NCBI GenBank assembly: GCA_918026815.1 | Contig: CAKJVC010000117.1 | Location: forward strand, 62,001 to 126,000 | Direction of reading: 5' to 3' | DNA from: Chalara sp. BL73 | Lineage: Eukaryota > Ascomycota > Leotiomycetes > Helotiales | Length of the DNA stretch: 64,000 nt | Shown here: positions 33,998 to 45,440 of the stretch, piece by piece | Layout: the number at the start of each line of letters is the position of its first letter | How positions within the stretch are numbered: position 1 is the first letter of the stretch | Translations under genes and position numbers: made by a program | Notes under the pieces: generated by a model | Told to the model about the DNA's origin: nothing | The model's input: only the letters and a program-made list of their open reading frames with translations | Database searches by the model: none

Positions 33998-34859
33998 CAA
34001 ATTTTATACGTATAAAACTCTTGAAAAATACTTTACTTAAAAAAAAAAAGCAATTTAGAAAAATCTTGCAGTATAAACATACGGAAATAAAAAGTAAATC
34101 GATTTACCGAGCTTTGTAAATTAGTAGCCAGCCGACAATAAATTAAATAACACAAAATTCGGCTTTTCCGATTCGTTGACAAGCTATAAAAAAGCGTTTA
34201 ATATAGTATATACTACGGAAATTCCGGAAAATGGATTATACGAACGTATTTTCTTTGCTTATAATAATTTGTTTTTAATAATAAACAATTTTTTAAGTTA
34301 AACAATCGTTAAAGCATTTTTTGGTTTATAAAACAGCTTTCAAAAGCCGCGTAAACTGTAAATGTATATGTAGTTTTTAAGTATATACAATAAATAAAGC
34401 AAAGAACTTTAAGCAGATATATTTAATTTTATACTAATTTTTATACTAATTATTATATTTTACATTAATTTTTGGAAGTTTAATTATAGTTTTTAATATG
34501 TACAATTTTTTTGAAGTAGTAATTTAACTTGTGTTTAAATACTTGTTTTTTTTTTTCGATTTAATGCTTTTTTTTTTATTTGTATACTTTTGTTGCTATA
34601 AAGTCAAGTAATTCGCAAAACTTTTCTGATTTTTTCAGTTTATTTAAATTAAATACTTTTAACAATTTACTATTTTCGCAAATTAGTCTAAAAAACTTAT
34701 ATTTTCGATAAGAACTCGAATATTACGATAAGTTTGTTGAATAGTAGTTAAATACACAATAAGCAGTTTAAACAGTTGCAAACTAATTAATTGATTTAGT
34801 AAAGCAATTAAATTAGAAATCTTAAAATCGAAAATTTATTGTTTAAAAACAATTCGATC

Positions 34860-35053
34860 AAAAAATACACCGGATTACCGGAAAGCTTAAAGTTATATGT
34901 TAAAACTGCAACAAAATTCTCGCACATTTAAATACGCGAAATACCGGCACAAAAGCTTTGTTTAGTTATATAGCGTTTCGGCAATGCTTTGTTTATTCTA
35001 GCTAAAGTAATACAAAGCAAAAAAAAGTAAAAAACATATTTCACGCTATTTCT
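34860..35053 (+). pseudogene. hAT transposase exon with BED-type zinc finger
   Basis: Plus-strand frame reads CxNCNKILAHLNTRNTGTKAL followed by S-I/H-IAF, the C-x2-C...H pattern of the N-terminal BED finger that binds transposon ends. Ends in HAIS at a GTAAGT donor. A TAA sits between the two Cys residues where Gln is likely. Confidence 0.65.
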
Positions 35054-35099
35054 GTAAGTAAATTAGTATAAATATTAGTATAATGTTTAATATTAATAG
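35054..35099 (+). other. Mini-intron with reverse motif (46 nt), frame-supported
   Basis: GTAAGT...AATAG. It exactly links the BED-finger exon (last codon TCT, 35051-35053) to the exon beginning CAACTAATT at 35100, which reads into KQAFYD and on to the ISFDC-SS block. Confidence 0.75.
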
Positions 35100-35810
35100 C
35101 AACTAATTTTTACGAAGCAAGCATTTTACGACTAAGTTTTTGCAACTATTGTTTTACTTCGTACTTTTTTCTGCGCAGTCGAAAATCCTGAATAAAAAAA
35201 GCTAGCTGTTATGCAAAATTCAAATTTCGAACTTCTTTTTGCAACAACTATAAAAAATCGACTAATAAAACAATTAGTCAAACTTGAACAAAATATGCTT
35301 TTAAATGTTGTTCCTAAAAGCAAAATTGCAATTTCTTTCGATTGCTAGTCTAGTACAACAAAACTATTATTTATAAGTATAATAGCTTACTATATTAATA
35401 AGTTATAGGTTTTTTGTTAAGAATTAATAAAATTTAAAAGTTTAGTAAACGTTTATTCCGGAAATGCGTTTGCTTAAGTTGTTAATAACGTTTTTTAACA
35501 ATACAATTTTTTTGATTGTATTGTTTTAATTACAACTGATAATACGAGTTCGAATATTACAATAGTTCTCGAAATTAACGAGTATTTACAAAAAGCTTTA
35601 AAAACTAATAGTATTTTGAAAAAAAAAGTTTAACACATGCCGTGTTTATCGCATGTAATTCAGTTTAGTTTTTAAGCACTTTTAAGCTTTGTTCAATTAA
35701 AGTTTACTAACGATATATTTGTTCGGAATTGAATAGCAAAAAAAAAGCTGTTTAATTTTAAAAAAATTAAAACTAGTAACAAACGTAGTATTTTATATAT
35801 ACTAGCAAAA
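35100..35810 (+). pseudogene. hAT transposase exon (N-terminal catalytic region)
   Basis: The frame from 35100 gives VENPE-KKLAVMQNSNFELL, then IKNRLIKQLVKLEQNMLL and KSKIAISFDC-SS-TTKL, the block that holds the first catalytic Asp of hAT transposases (D-W-S). TAG replaces Trp there. The exon ends in ILAK at the GTATGT donor at 35811. Confidence 0.7.
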
Positions 35811-35860
35811 GTATGTAACACGTGACTTTTATACTAATTTTTATACTAATTTTATATTAG
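35811..35860 (+). other. Mini-intron with motif (50 nt), frame-supported
   Basis: GTATGT...ATATTAG enclosing a perfect forward motif. Its removal joins ILAK to IRKLAIFVNSSIQRK, the standard I-RKLV-F--SS-QR block of hAT transposases, in phase 0. This is the best-supported intron of the set. Confidence 0.8.
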
Positions 35861-36985
35861 ATTCGAAAGCTTGCTATTTTTGTTAATTCCAGTATACAGC
35901 GAAAACATCGATTTTAAAAAGTTCAACAAAAACAAATCAAAAATTCATTTTTTCCGAATAATCTAGTTTTTATATTGTTAATTAATGTATGCACTCGATA
36001 AAACTTAACAGTGCATATAATTCTTTGTGTATTGCGTTTTAAAAAGTTTATTAATTAATTTTGCAGTGTATACGATTTTGCTAAGCTTTTTTTATTTTTT
36101 GTATTAAAATAAAAAAAACTTGGCTATTTAGCCGATTTGTTACGTTTTTTTAATTTTTTTACAACAACAATCGACAAAACAACAAGCATAACATTGCTTT
36201 ATGCTTTATTAATTTACGATAAATTGTTTGAACATTTACAAGAATTTCGTCGAGTATTAACTAAAAAGTTCGTTGCTTAATTTTAAGTAAAAAATTTAAT
36301 TAGTGCGATTAATGCTACAAAAACTAAGCTTAATACTTACTATAACAAAACATATAGTAGTTTTAGTAGTTTGTATAGTATCGAAGCAATTTTTAATTTA
36401 AAATCGAAGCTAAAATGCTTTAAAAAAAATTATTGCTAGCTTAATTTCAAAACAGTTAATTAAGCCAAAGAATTTAAGCGTCAATTTCGGTCGTTATACG
36501 ATACGGAATATAAAAAAAAGTCTACGAATACTAATCGACTTTTTTAAATTCGAGAAGTTAATTACAACTTTTTAGCATTAGCATTAAGTCGCAAGCGTTT
36601 TACTCGAAACATTTAAAACTTTTATCGCAAAAATAATAACTTTTCTTTTTCTGAAATTAATAAATAGCTAGCTATAAGTATATTTACAATTTTACTTTTT
36701 ATACTAATTTTTATACTAATTTTTGTGTTGTTTTTTTTAAAGCTTAATAATCGATTACTGCTACTTGTTTAGAAATCGCTTGAAACACAGCTTTTTAGCT
36801 TATTAGCAATAGCTAAAAACTTATTTTGTATTTCGATAGCCGGTGTTAAAGTAAAACGTACTTTTAGTTTTGCACGTAATATATACGGATATCGCTGTAG
36901 CTAGCTTTAACCGACAACTATTCGGTCGCTTTTTTTGGTTTATTATTCGCTCGTTGAACATTTACGAACACGTAAGTTTTAAAAC
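35861..36985 (+). pseudogene. hAT transposase exon(s), core and dimerisation domain
   Basis: Reads IRKLAIFVNSS, VCTR-NLTVH (the RWNST block), YALLIYDKLFEHLQEFRR, AINATKTKLNTYYNKT, LYSIEAIFNLKSKLKCF, then after a motif-bearing interval (36678-36742, GTATAT...AAAG) SLLAIAKNLFCISIAGVKVK and FARNIYGYR, the C-terminal hAT dimerisation region. Stops are of RIP type (TAG/TAA for Trp/Gln). Length and order match full-size fungal hAT transposases. Confidence 0.85.
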
Positions 36986-37868
36986 TTACTATTTTCAACT
37001 ATTAATATTTAGAATATAACATTTAAAAATATAAAAACGAAAATTAAAACGCGAGAAAATAACTTTAAAGTTTAACTTAATCAAATTAATCTTTAGGAAA
37101 ATTATTATTATATTAGTAATAAAAAACTAGAAAAAAACGAAAAAGTTTAAATTCGTCGTGCTTAAAAACGCTAGGATTACAAAATTTCTAAATTTTTACG
37201 TTAATCAATTTATTAAAATTAGCTACTTTCGACTATTCAGTTTTAAAATACACTTAGAAATCGCTACGAACCGTTAATTAAAACAACGAACTGGAAACTA
37301 TTTAATAATAGTAGTTAAAAACTGCTTCGACTTCCGACTTTTGATATTAGTAATATTGTGCCGGATACTTCAATAAGTATTCATAAATCAAAAAAGCAAA
37401 AAAAAAATTAGTTTTAAAATATTAGTGTTGTATTATTATAATTCACAATTTTTTCTACTTTATTACAATATGTTTAGATTTAACATTTGAAGTTTAATTT
37501 TTATACTAATTTTTATACTAATCAACTACTTTGCATTTTAAGTATTTTTGTAAAAACAAGTATACAAAATAGCTTTGTTTAATTTGTGTGTATATAAAAA
37601 AATCAATGCTAAAACTGAAAAGAATTATTTCGATACTAAAATACTTCGTATATTTTTAAAATTCCACCAGTCCGCTTTACATTTTTGTAGAAAAGTTTGA
37701 TTGTAGTTTCTATATTTAGTTAATCTTATCGGGGCCTTATTGGGGTCCCGCGGGTCGGGGTTAAAATACACAACCCACCCCACGGGGGAAGCGAGCCTCG
37801 AAGACCCGACCCACGGGGTCCCATGGGTCGGGGGCCCCGGCCCGCCCCGTGGGTTTCTGCGCAGTCTA

Positions 37869-37876
37869 CTTAGAGC
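37869..37876. repeat. hAT target-site duplication, right
   Basis: CTTAGAGC, identical to 31630-31637. Confidence 0.9.
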
Positions 37877-38570
37877 CTGCAAGCTGTTGGACGTATTTAA
37901 GGACTTATCTAAACTTATTAGTGTCGACTTTTGAAGCTGAATAAATAACGTTATTGAAAAAAAGAGAATGCAACAAAAGGTTCAATTCGGCGACATAGAA
38001 AGCAACTCTAGTGGAATCGAAATAGTTTATTATAAGCTTCGTTTTGATTTTCGGTTGCTTAACTTATATAGTGTTACTTACAAGCTTCCACCTAGTAATT
38101 AAGCAGCTTAGGAAGCCAGGTTCTTTTGTAATAACGAAAAAGAAAATTGCAAGTATATTACACAAAAAATCTTTTTCTCAGTAGTATATGTATATCATCA
38201 CGCCCGGATATCTTTCCCGGGATATCTTTCCCGGCTTTGTTGCGGCTCATGCGTATGTTTACTGTTTACTTCAGAGGTTATGTCAAAGGATCAAAAAACC
38301 AGCTAGTAAGATTGCTCTTAAAGGCGGGGTGAAAACTTGCATAGATTGCAAGTCATGTGATACAGTGCTAGCTCAAACTGACATCGACTGCCTCTTTCTT
38401 TTTTTTTCCGCTTTAGAATCATTCTTAATGTATAGCTCGCGTGTTAGTAGATCCAACAGCGTGGGATTCTCCAGTTACACGCTAGCATGGAACGACCTGG
38501 AAGGGAATTTTTGTACTACCACATTTTTGAGTACCATAGAGATGGCTTGTTTGTGTCTCCTTTTATAACC
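37877..38570. other. Unresolved stretch with a 14-bp tandem
   Basis: Balanced composition. GATATCTTTCCCGG occurs twice in tandem at about 38207-38234. The plus-strand open frames (38147-38568) show no family features. Minus-strand text around 38560-38300 is also protein-like with stops, but unidentified. Confidence 0.3.
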
Positions 38571-40289
38571 CAATGAAAACTTATGTCCTTAAGCGGCGAC
38601 ACTAAAGTAGCTAGTGTTAGGTCAATAAACTGCTACATTAGTTTTCTTGTCAATTGGTCAATACTCTTGTAGTGACCTATCTTTTTAATACTTGGCATTT
38701 TCATTATTTGCTTCGGACGCAACTCGCTGTACGGCTGTCCTATATATCACATTAGCAATATTGATTCTATAGGTGTTGATAGCAGCTCTTCGCCTTGATA
38801 CGTTCTAATTCGCACAATTGACTAGCATGGAGCAACTCACAGCGCCAAAACTTCCTCGACGACCTCCTTTTCGAAGAACAAGCTTATAGCCTTGAGATAG
38901 GTGGAGTATCGATAAGCCGGGGTGCTTCTAGGTGACTTATCTGCTGGCTATGTGGCTCTGCGTTCACGCTTTTTGAACCAACCAGAAACAAATGAATATA
39001 AAATTTTTCGCCTGGAAGAATCCGATTAGCGGTAGCCCGTGAGTCTAGATATTTTGGCATGTTAATTTCCGATCACAAACAGGAATTATCGTGATGTAAT
39101 GTGTTAAAAAGAGTTGGTAACTAGAAAAGAGCGACAATTGATAATAACTGCTTTTACACGTTAAAAGAATGAAAAAAAGAAATTATAAACGAGAGCAGAA
39201 AAAGAAATAAAGAAAAAAGTATAAATTTTAAAACAGATGCTTATATTCGAAATTTTTTAAAGTACTGCTACAAACCCGGTTCGAAAAGCTACTAGCGTAC
39301 TTGCTTGTCCGCAGATTAAAAAGCCGTCCAATCGTTATTCGTAAAAGATTCAATTCCAAGTCTTACCGCAAAAACACAAAGAACACGCGGTTTTTTAAAT
39401 ACTGCTCCTTTTATTAATAACCGATAGTTTGTAATAGAAAAATACATCGACTATATTGATGTAGTCGTTGACTACTACTTCAAAAAAGTAATTTTTCAAG
39501 AATAGCAGTTGCAAAAAAGGCTTTAATGTTAATTCTAAGCGAAAGCAAATAGTTTATTTCTAGGAAGCTAAATCCGTTACAGCGACAGATTCACTATAAA
39601 CGATTGGTCGGATGTCGAACCCGTAAAAGCTTTATTGCAAAAAATTTTCAGGCAAGAACCAGTACAACTACAAAACTTCATACTAGCTTAAGAACAACAG
39701 TCGATCACATTAAAGCTGGTTATATTTATGTCTTTACTAATCCTACAATCCTAAACTTGGCACTTCGGGTAGCAGGGTACTCAGCAGCAAACATTCAGCG
39801 TTTAATTCACAAAAGGTGTAGGCTAGCAACAATAGTGCCGAACAACTTAACACCCACGATTCCTGAGGAAACGGCTGTCCTGATACTGGCTTAAAGGAAA
39901 AAAAAATTTATGTAGCTACTTACCAGTTGTAAAGACGGACAACGAAAAATATAAGTAATACTACTTTACTTGCACGTTACTGCTTTAAAGCAACCTACGG
40001 ATACTGGCTTAAGTTTGCTTTAAACTATAAATATTTGCATTCTAATTTCTATTCGTTTTAGTGCAAGTATCGCTTTGTTTTTAAAAGCAAGTGTAGTATG
40101 CTGCTATAAACCAGAATTCGACTTCGACGTTCAGCTGTAAACTTTCTTTTACCCGGAGAAAAGAAAAAAGCGCAATAGCGTTTCCGGTAAGCCTCGATAT
40201 TTTTCGCACTATTGCGAAATATAAGCACGTATCGTTTATGCCGGCGACTTTAGCATGCGCTGCAAATTTTTTTAGCTCACGTCGCTAAT
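38571..40289. other. Mostly non-coding, AT-rich towards the right
   Basis: A 96-codon plus frame at 39604-39894 (no ATG at its left end) lies upstream of the zinc-cluster gene but has no recognisable motif. Otherwise nothing supported. Confidence 0.35.
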
Positions 40290-42680
40290 AAATGTTTAAA
40301 AAGCCTGTAGTACTTGTCGATCGAAAAAGCGAAAATGTAATAAACAACGACCAAATTGTAGTTTATGTTAAAAAAGAAAATTTGAGTGCCGATATACAAA
40401 GCTACAGCTAATAAAGTAAGTAGCGCCGCAAATGCTTTGCATAAAATGCTTTTAGGAATATGCAATTTTCTAAATTATAAGCAATAGCAAAGCTTACGTA
40501 TTTTATTTGCAGAAAAAACAAAACGCTTGTCGAAATCCTTGAAAAATTGACTAGTTTTAAAAGCAAAGTTAATTAATTGCTTACTTCCTACACTTTTAGA
40601 TTGCGGCCGCTACACTTTTTTTATGCAAGCTAGCTTTCGCTCCGTATAAAACATAACTTTTACTTTTTTACTATTTCTATTTCGTACTAAACATTATATC
40701 GCTATTCAGCCGCAGCTTATAGAATGTTAATATAGCCCGCAATACAACAGCTCTTGCTGCAGTTTATATCGCCGGTTATAGTAAATGTAAAAACTTTTAA
40801 GCAGAAAAAGTCTTGCTTTATAGTTATAGTAAATCGAAATATGCCGAACTTCTTGCTGCTAAACAACTTTGTTTTAAACCGGAATTCTTGGAACATGCAT
40901 TTACTGGCACCGAAAAGCGCTAGCAGCCAAAAAGTAATATTTTCAAAGTTAAATCGTGCTGAAATGCACCGATTAGCAACGTTATATTTCGACACGTTCA
41001 ATATAATATATCTACTAATAAGCAAGCAGACTTTTTTTTTAAATACTTTTACAAAAGTTCAATTCGAAAGTTTTAATAGTAACGCAAATTCAGTAATATT
41101 TTTTCTAGTGTTTGCTTTAAAAAATTTAGCTATCGAAAACGCTGCAGACTTTTCCGACGGCGGTTATAAAAAGTAGCTAAGTAGCGTTAAAAATAGCGCA
41201 ACAAACTTTTCGGGACTTGCTTACTTCAATAAAGCACGGAAACGTATAAGTTTCGTAATATTTTAGTATAATTTTAAAACTGTCTAAATTTTTTTATTAG
41301 CCGCGTATAACTCGTTTTCGATGTTTTTTTTTTTTGGCAGCTAATCTTATAATATATCGCAGTATGTACTACGAGTATTGTTTTCGTTATATAGTATACT
41401 TTCGTTAAACTTTATACAAAAGTCAAAGTGTTTATTTTTTATATGCAAGACTTTTAGCGTATATCAGTATCGGCGTTGTTGGCTTGCAAAGCTTTTATTG
41501 CATAGTAAAAACTTTTTTTTCTTGTTCAGTTGAAATCGTTTCACTTTTTACACGTACAGTAATTCGGTCGAGTGGACTTCGCAGCGAAAAAAACTTATTC
41601 AGCGTGCATTCTAGCATTGTGCGATAATAGAATCGTAAGTAAATACACCGCGCTTAAACGATCGCTGTTTTAAATTGCTGCAAAAGTTTATATTTTGAAT
41701 TAGACTTGCTACTAACCGGCTTAATTGAGCTAAAAGAACAAATCAATTTGCATAGTATTAATAGTCAAGGAAATCGGCTATTTCATTTCGAAAAACTTTT
41801 TACTTTACAGGAAGCACTGCAGCTACTATATGTATTCGTATACCGAGCTTTCAGCAGCTGTAAGTCATGCAATATAGAGCTTTATTTAGTACTGCCAGCT
41901 AACAGATAGTTAGCACTATTAAATACAAGGTTATTAAGAAACTTTAATGCGTTGTATTTCGAGTTCGTGAAAAGATTAATTTTACAACTAGACTAATAGC
42001 GGACTTTGCTTTCAGCGAATCTTCAATAGCCTAAAAATCATCCGGAAAAATTTCTGTATGCTTAGCTACGAAATAGCCGAGCTTTTGATGAACTTATTGA
42101 TCTAAACTTAACATCACAAACTAACCAGCTACTTTTTAGTGCTGATTTAAGCGTCGACTATATTTAATACCCGTTTGTCCACGATATTCAAGTCGCTTTG
42201 CTAAAAACACAATATACTTATGCCAAGTACATAGTTTACCGTCTTTATATATACAAAGCTTTACACTCTTCTGACTCTATAGTGCAACAAAACTATAATA
42301 AAGCTGCTAAGTATTTACGTGTAAGTTTTTTTTAGTTTTCTTTATAACTACATTATGTAGTCTGATATTTAAAAATTGCATAGTACTGTCTAAAATACCT
42401 TTTTGCACTGTTTCTTGCTTCGCAACATAAAAGGATAACCCCAAACTTATTCGGTTAGTCCCAGAATTTCTTAAACATACTTATTATTATTTATTTGACC
42501 TAGCACAATGAAATTCTGAGAAATGTTCGAACGCGGCTCTGCGGACCAAGCTTCGAATTCGAAATTAGCACAGCTGTAAGAATAATGATTGATTAAATCC
42601 GGGATTTGAAGAGTAGTAATCCCATCTCGCTATAGTGCTGGAAGATCTTGAAGAGTATCTATCGTTTGGAGCCCTGAAAA
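40290..42680 (+). pseudogene. Zn(II)2Cys6 transcription factor, RIP-destroyed
   Basis: The plus frame at 40299-40395 reads KACSTCRSKKRKCN, then RPNCSLC-KRKFEC: the C-x2-C-x6-C-x6-C-x2-C-x7-C binuclear zinc cluster of fungal regulators, with TAA for one residue. The same frame carries LIELKEQINLHSINSQGNRLF (41715-41777). Further on it reads RAFDELIDLNLTSQTNQLLFSADLSVDY (in part) and VALLKTQYTYAKYIVYR with YIYKALHS (42190-42270), the conserved C-terminal block of the fungal-specific factor domain. A GTAAGT...TGTAG intron at 42319-42361 precedes SQNFLNI and the tail WIRDLKSS-like text. About 2.4 kb in all, with dozens of stops. It is unusual to find a regulatory gene this RIP-damaged unless it was once duplicated or carried in a transposon. 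Confidence 0.75.
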
Positions 42681-43439
42681 TGGTAATCGTTTGCAAATGA
42701 CTTTGGAAACTTTGTTATAAAAGTCAGCCTTGAACGCGCCCAAGAAATGCATACAGTACTTCCTAGGCCGTATGGCTTCTTCGCGATTTGGGTTTTTCAA
42801 ATTGTGCTAATGGCATCCCCAAAAATTGCAACCGTTCTAATACTAAAGCTCGAAAGTTAAGCAGTAGAGTTATAAAGGGTATGTATAGCCTTTCTTTGTG
42901 AAGAATAATATTTAAAGAGAGCTTAGCTAAAAATGCTCAAGCCGTCATGAAAAATGGAAAGACGATGGCTCTTCAAGGTCCGCATATTGGCGGATCCAGT
43001 ATTTCGGCTAAAACGCTCGAATAGCAACACCGTCCATTCCTACGCAGCCAAAGATAGGCATTTGTTGAAAAGTATTAGATCTGGGTTCGTCGCCTGCAAA
43101 CCCTCTCAAGTAAAATGGCCTTTTCGCAACTCGGGTGTTGAAAGTTCAAACATCTAAGCCCTGTGAATTATGGTATTGTTACCTGCCCGATTCCAACGAC
43201 ACACACTGATTTGGGCTTGCCTCTAATCACCGAGACCTGTAATACCGTTGGCTCTTGGGCTCCGATCTGCTTTTTTTCTAACCAGGGGCGGTGCAATCTT
43301 TACAGGAACGCGGTGCACAGCATTAACTGAAAGCGCGATGCATTCAAAGGTTCACTAACGCTTACCGTTTCAGGGAAAGCACTACTACGTGATCCCAATC
43401 TCAAACATATCAATAGCCACGATTGTCGCTTTTCATTGA
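42681..43439. other. Non-coding stretch
   Basis: A 67-codon plus frame at 42954-43157 has no supporting features. No repeat recognised. Confidence 0.4.
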
Positions 43440-44262
43440 GTCAAAAATTTATGTTTTCAGTGTTCAGTTTATGCACCTGTAATAAGGTCTTGAATTGTAG
43501 CTTGTGTAATAGAATCCTAAGCTTCTTGAACCACTTTTTTCAGCTTGTTATATAAGGAATGAACTTCCGCATATTTCTTTTGAATATAGTCCTTCATTTC
43601 ATCCCAAAGAGTCTTAATAGAACTCAAATCAGGAGAGTTTGCAGGCCACGCTCTAGGCTTGATTCCTATAGCTTCTAACACAGAAGTTGTAAACTTAGAA
43701 GTGTGACCTTTTGCGTTATTTTGCTGAAAACTCAATTCTGGATATTGCTGTAATATCTCTTGTACAAGAAGTACTACAATACTAGAATAAGATCTTTCAT
43801 TAATTGTTTCCCAATCTTTTTCCTAAAACAATTCTTTATAACGCCGGTATTTTCCTGATATTGAACCCTAAAACATCCATTCTATTTTGCGTTGATATCG
43901 AGCTTCGACACAGTCAGGATAATACACTTCAGACTCTTTAACAAGTTTTGTAACAAATCTTTTTGTATGCTTTCCAGGATTAACCCAAGTTTCGTCAGTC
44001 TATAATACACTGTTCTATTGTTTATCGGTCCAAAAAAGGTGTTCCCAGGCCCAAGATAATCGATTTTGTTTGTGTTTGTCTGTTAAAGGTGGTTTGCTTT
44101 TTGCACATCGTCGTACGTAGCCTTATTTTTTGAACGCTTTTCGAATTGCTTTAATTCCACAATCCCACTGTAATAAAGCTGGTATATCAGACCGAGCTGC
44201 TCGTTGATTTGTTTTAGAAGCTGTAACTTATTCGATTAAGCGTTTGCGCTGTGGCGATTTGT
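43440..44262 (-). pseudogene. Tc1/mariner transposase, RIP-inactivated
   Basis: One minus-strand frame with stops reads in order: SPQRKRLIE, ASKTNQRAARSDIPALLQWD (helix-turn-helix DNA-binding part), KAIRKAFKK-GYVRR, RLSWAWEHLFWTDKQ, TDETWVNPGKHTKRFV (first catalytic Asp), ARYQRKIEWMF-GSISGK, FQQNNAKGHTSKF (second catalytic position, Asp to Asn), and WPANSPDLSSIKTLWDEMKD (third Asp), ending VVQEA. Stops are TAG/TAA where relatives have Trp, Gln or Arg. Very little frameshifting, so decay was mostly by C-to-T change. Terminal repeats were not found. Confidence 0.85.
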
Positions 44263-44890
44263 TTGGGCTTGTACGAAGTAAGCTACAGTACAATGTCGAA
44301 AGGTGCGTGGATTATATGATTTCAAAGCCGTTTTCAACACATTATTTGACCTACCGCAACTTCCGAACGGTGTAAACCAATAGTAATTAGTATAACCCCC
44401 GAACCACGTTACTCCAAGTAGATTCAGGGGAAACCAACATTCATTTCGTATCACAATACTCTCAATACGCCCAGCCGCAACGCCAAATTTTATTGGGACC
44501 GAGAGTCTCAAATTGTGAAATCTTTTTACACCTAGCTCGAAACACCCCCTCTCCAATCCAGCGCTTTCCACCGTAGGCCAGAAAACTATAATTTCTTTCA
44601 AAAGATATGTGGTCATCGATTAAGGTTTATAACGAGAAAGCAAAGAATTTGTACTATTTTGCAGTTATTATAAATTACTTTTGTACCTGTTCACAAATTG
44701 CTTATTCCTACCGAACTTTCAAGTTATAGCTATCATTTATTTGAGCTATAAAAACTAATCGTCGAGCGAATAAAACAACGTGATGAAAAGAACTAAATAT
44801 TCTAAAGATCGCAGAGGTGGATAAGGTTTAGCATTATACTTTTCTCTTTCTTTTTTCTTGACGGAGTATTTCTGATGGCGCAGTAGGCAT
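44263..44890. other. Flank of the Tc1 remnant
   Basis: A minus-strand open frame (44616-44236) overlaps the transposase start in another frame and shows no family features. Otherwise non-coding. Confidence 0.35.
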
Positions 44891-45440
44891 TTCAATACGT
44901 AGTCCGCTGGCTACGGAACAAAAACACAACGCAATACTTCGAAGACCATTTCGTCGCTCGTGGTGCGCTCGTAACAGCAATCCAAGAAGTAATACGCCCA
45001 AAGCTTTTTCCTACTTCCGCCCCCACACTTTCGAATCCTGATACACCTAGCGAGCAGGCTTCGACTTTTTTTATTTCAGTACGCCGTACAAGAAGAGCAT
45101 AGTCCTGGCGCTTCTCCGCACATTGCACAGGATGAAAACAGCAGCTTTGACTATCTAAATCATCCGCACGAGACTCTTTCTCGAGTACGGCACGATCAGA
45201 GCGCACAGCAAGAGCTTGAGGACGGAAGTTAACTCTGCACATTTATCGAAAACGCAGACGAATCGGAAGGCTAGCTGGTGACGGGAGGTTCTCAGCACTC
45301 GGCGAATTTCGAGATCCTGCCGCACGCTGCACAACCCGTTTCTAACACGACATCCCGAAAACGCAAGCTTGAGGGCAGTGGTACTCCCGAACCAAATGGG
45401 TTAGAAGCATTCCATTTGAGCTAGTAATAAACGCAAAAGA
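44891..45440 (+). pseudogene. Unidentified coding remnant (plus strand)
   Basis: Plus-strand text reads as protein in two frames: 44898-45078 (YVVRWLRNKNTTQYFEDHF, then RPKLFPTSAPTLSNPDTPSE) and, after a possible intron or frameshift at about 45080, EEHSPGASPHIAQDENSSFD, LNHPHETLSRVRH and SNTTSRKRKLEGSG, which looks like a nuclear localisation signal near a C-terminus. Two TAA/TAG codons interrupt it. Family unknown. The long minus-strand frame 45242-44892 is its shadow. Confidence 0.4.

Larger units (their letters stand above)
33140..34410 (+). pseudogene. Upstream exons in the hAT element, protein unidentified
   Basis: Plus-strand exons 33140-33465, 33512-33761, 33812-33951 and 33998 to about 34300 join in one consistent reading frame when the mini-introns 33466-33511, 33762-33811 and 33952-33997 are removed. 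Text includes SSFNKRKRKSPGSFF, AKFALAFFAEQKRIIK, SVAKVLSYKEISSLYAI and KFGFSDSLTSYKKAFNIVY; stops are TAG/TAA/TGA of RIP type. It precedes the BED-finger exon. It may be a 5' extension of the transposase or a second gene of the element; I do not recognise it. Confidence 0.45.
32112..37522. repeat. Dispersed dimer motif TATACTAAT-TTT-TATACTAAT (about 15 copies)
   Basis: Two copies of the 9-mer TATACTAAT separated by three bases occur near 32366, 32964, 33109, 33483, 33961, 34430, 35830, 36700 and 37502. The reverse form (ATTAGTATA-AAT-ATTAGTATA or variant) occurs near 32112, 32547, 32694, 33775 and 35062; a weaker copy lies at 31823. Copies at 33483, 34430, 35830, 36700 and 37502 are identical over 21 bp despite RIP all around. 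Several lie inside predicted introns (see separate entries). Confidence 0.85.
31638..37868 (+). mobile_element. hAT-superfamily DNA transposon, RIP-damaged
   Basis: A 6.2-kb element flanked by an exact 8-bp target duplication, the length typical of hAT. The ends are inverted: left TAGACTGCGAACTGGGGTCC and right (reverse complement) TAGACTGCGCAGAAACCC both lead into CCACGGGGCGGG. GC-rich ends (31638-31770 and 37735-37868) bracket an AT-saturated interior. The plus strand encodes a hAT transposase, from BED finger to C-terminal dimerisation domain, split by several very short introns that share a repeated motif. Upstream text at 33.1-34.4 kb looks like additional exons or a second gene. Many TAG/TAA/TGA codons make it non-functional. 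Confidence 0.9.

Noticed and set aside
38570..39000. Possible piggyBac-like text on the minus strand
   Set aside because: Only a vague resemblance over one short block, no catalytic motif and many stops; not enough to name a family.
40754..41176. 140-codon open frame inside the Zn2Cys6 remnant
   Set aside because: It lies in a different frame from the zinc cluster and C-terminal domain text, and in AT-rich DNA; a shadow or chance frame.
44892..45242. 116-codon minus-strand frame
   Set aside because: The plus strand over the same interval carries more convincing protein text with a basic nuclear-type signal; the minus frame is taken as its shadow.
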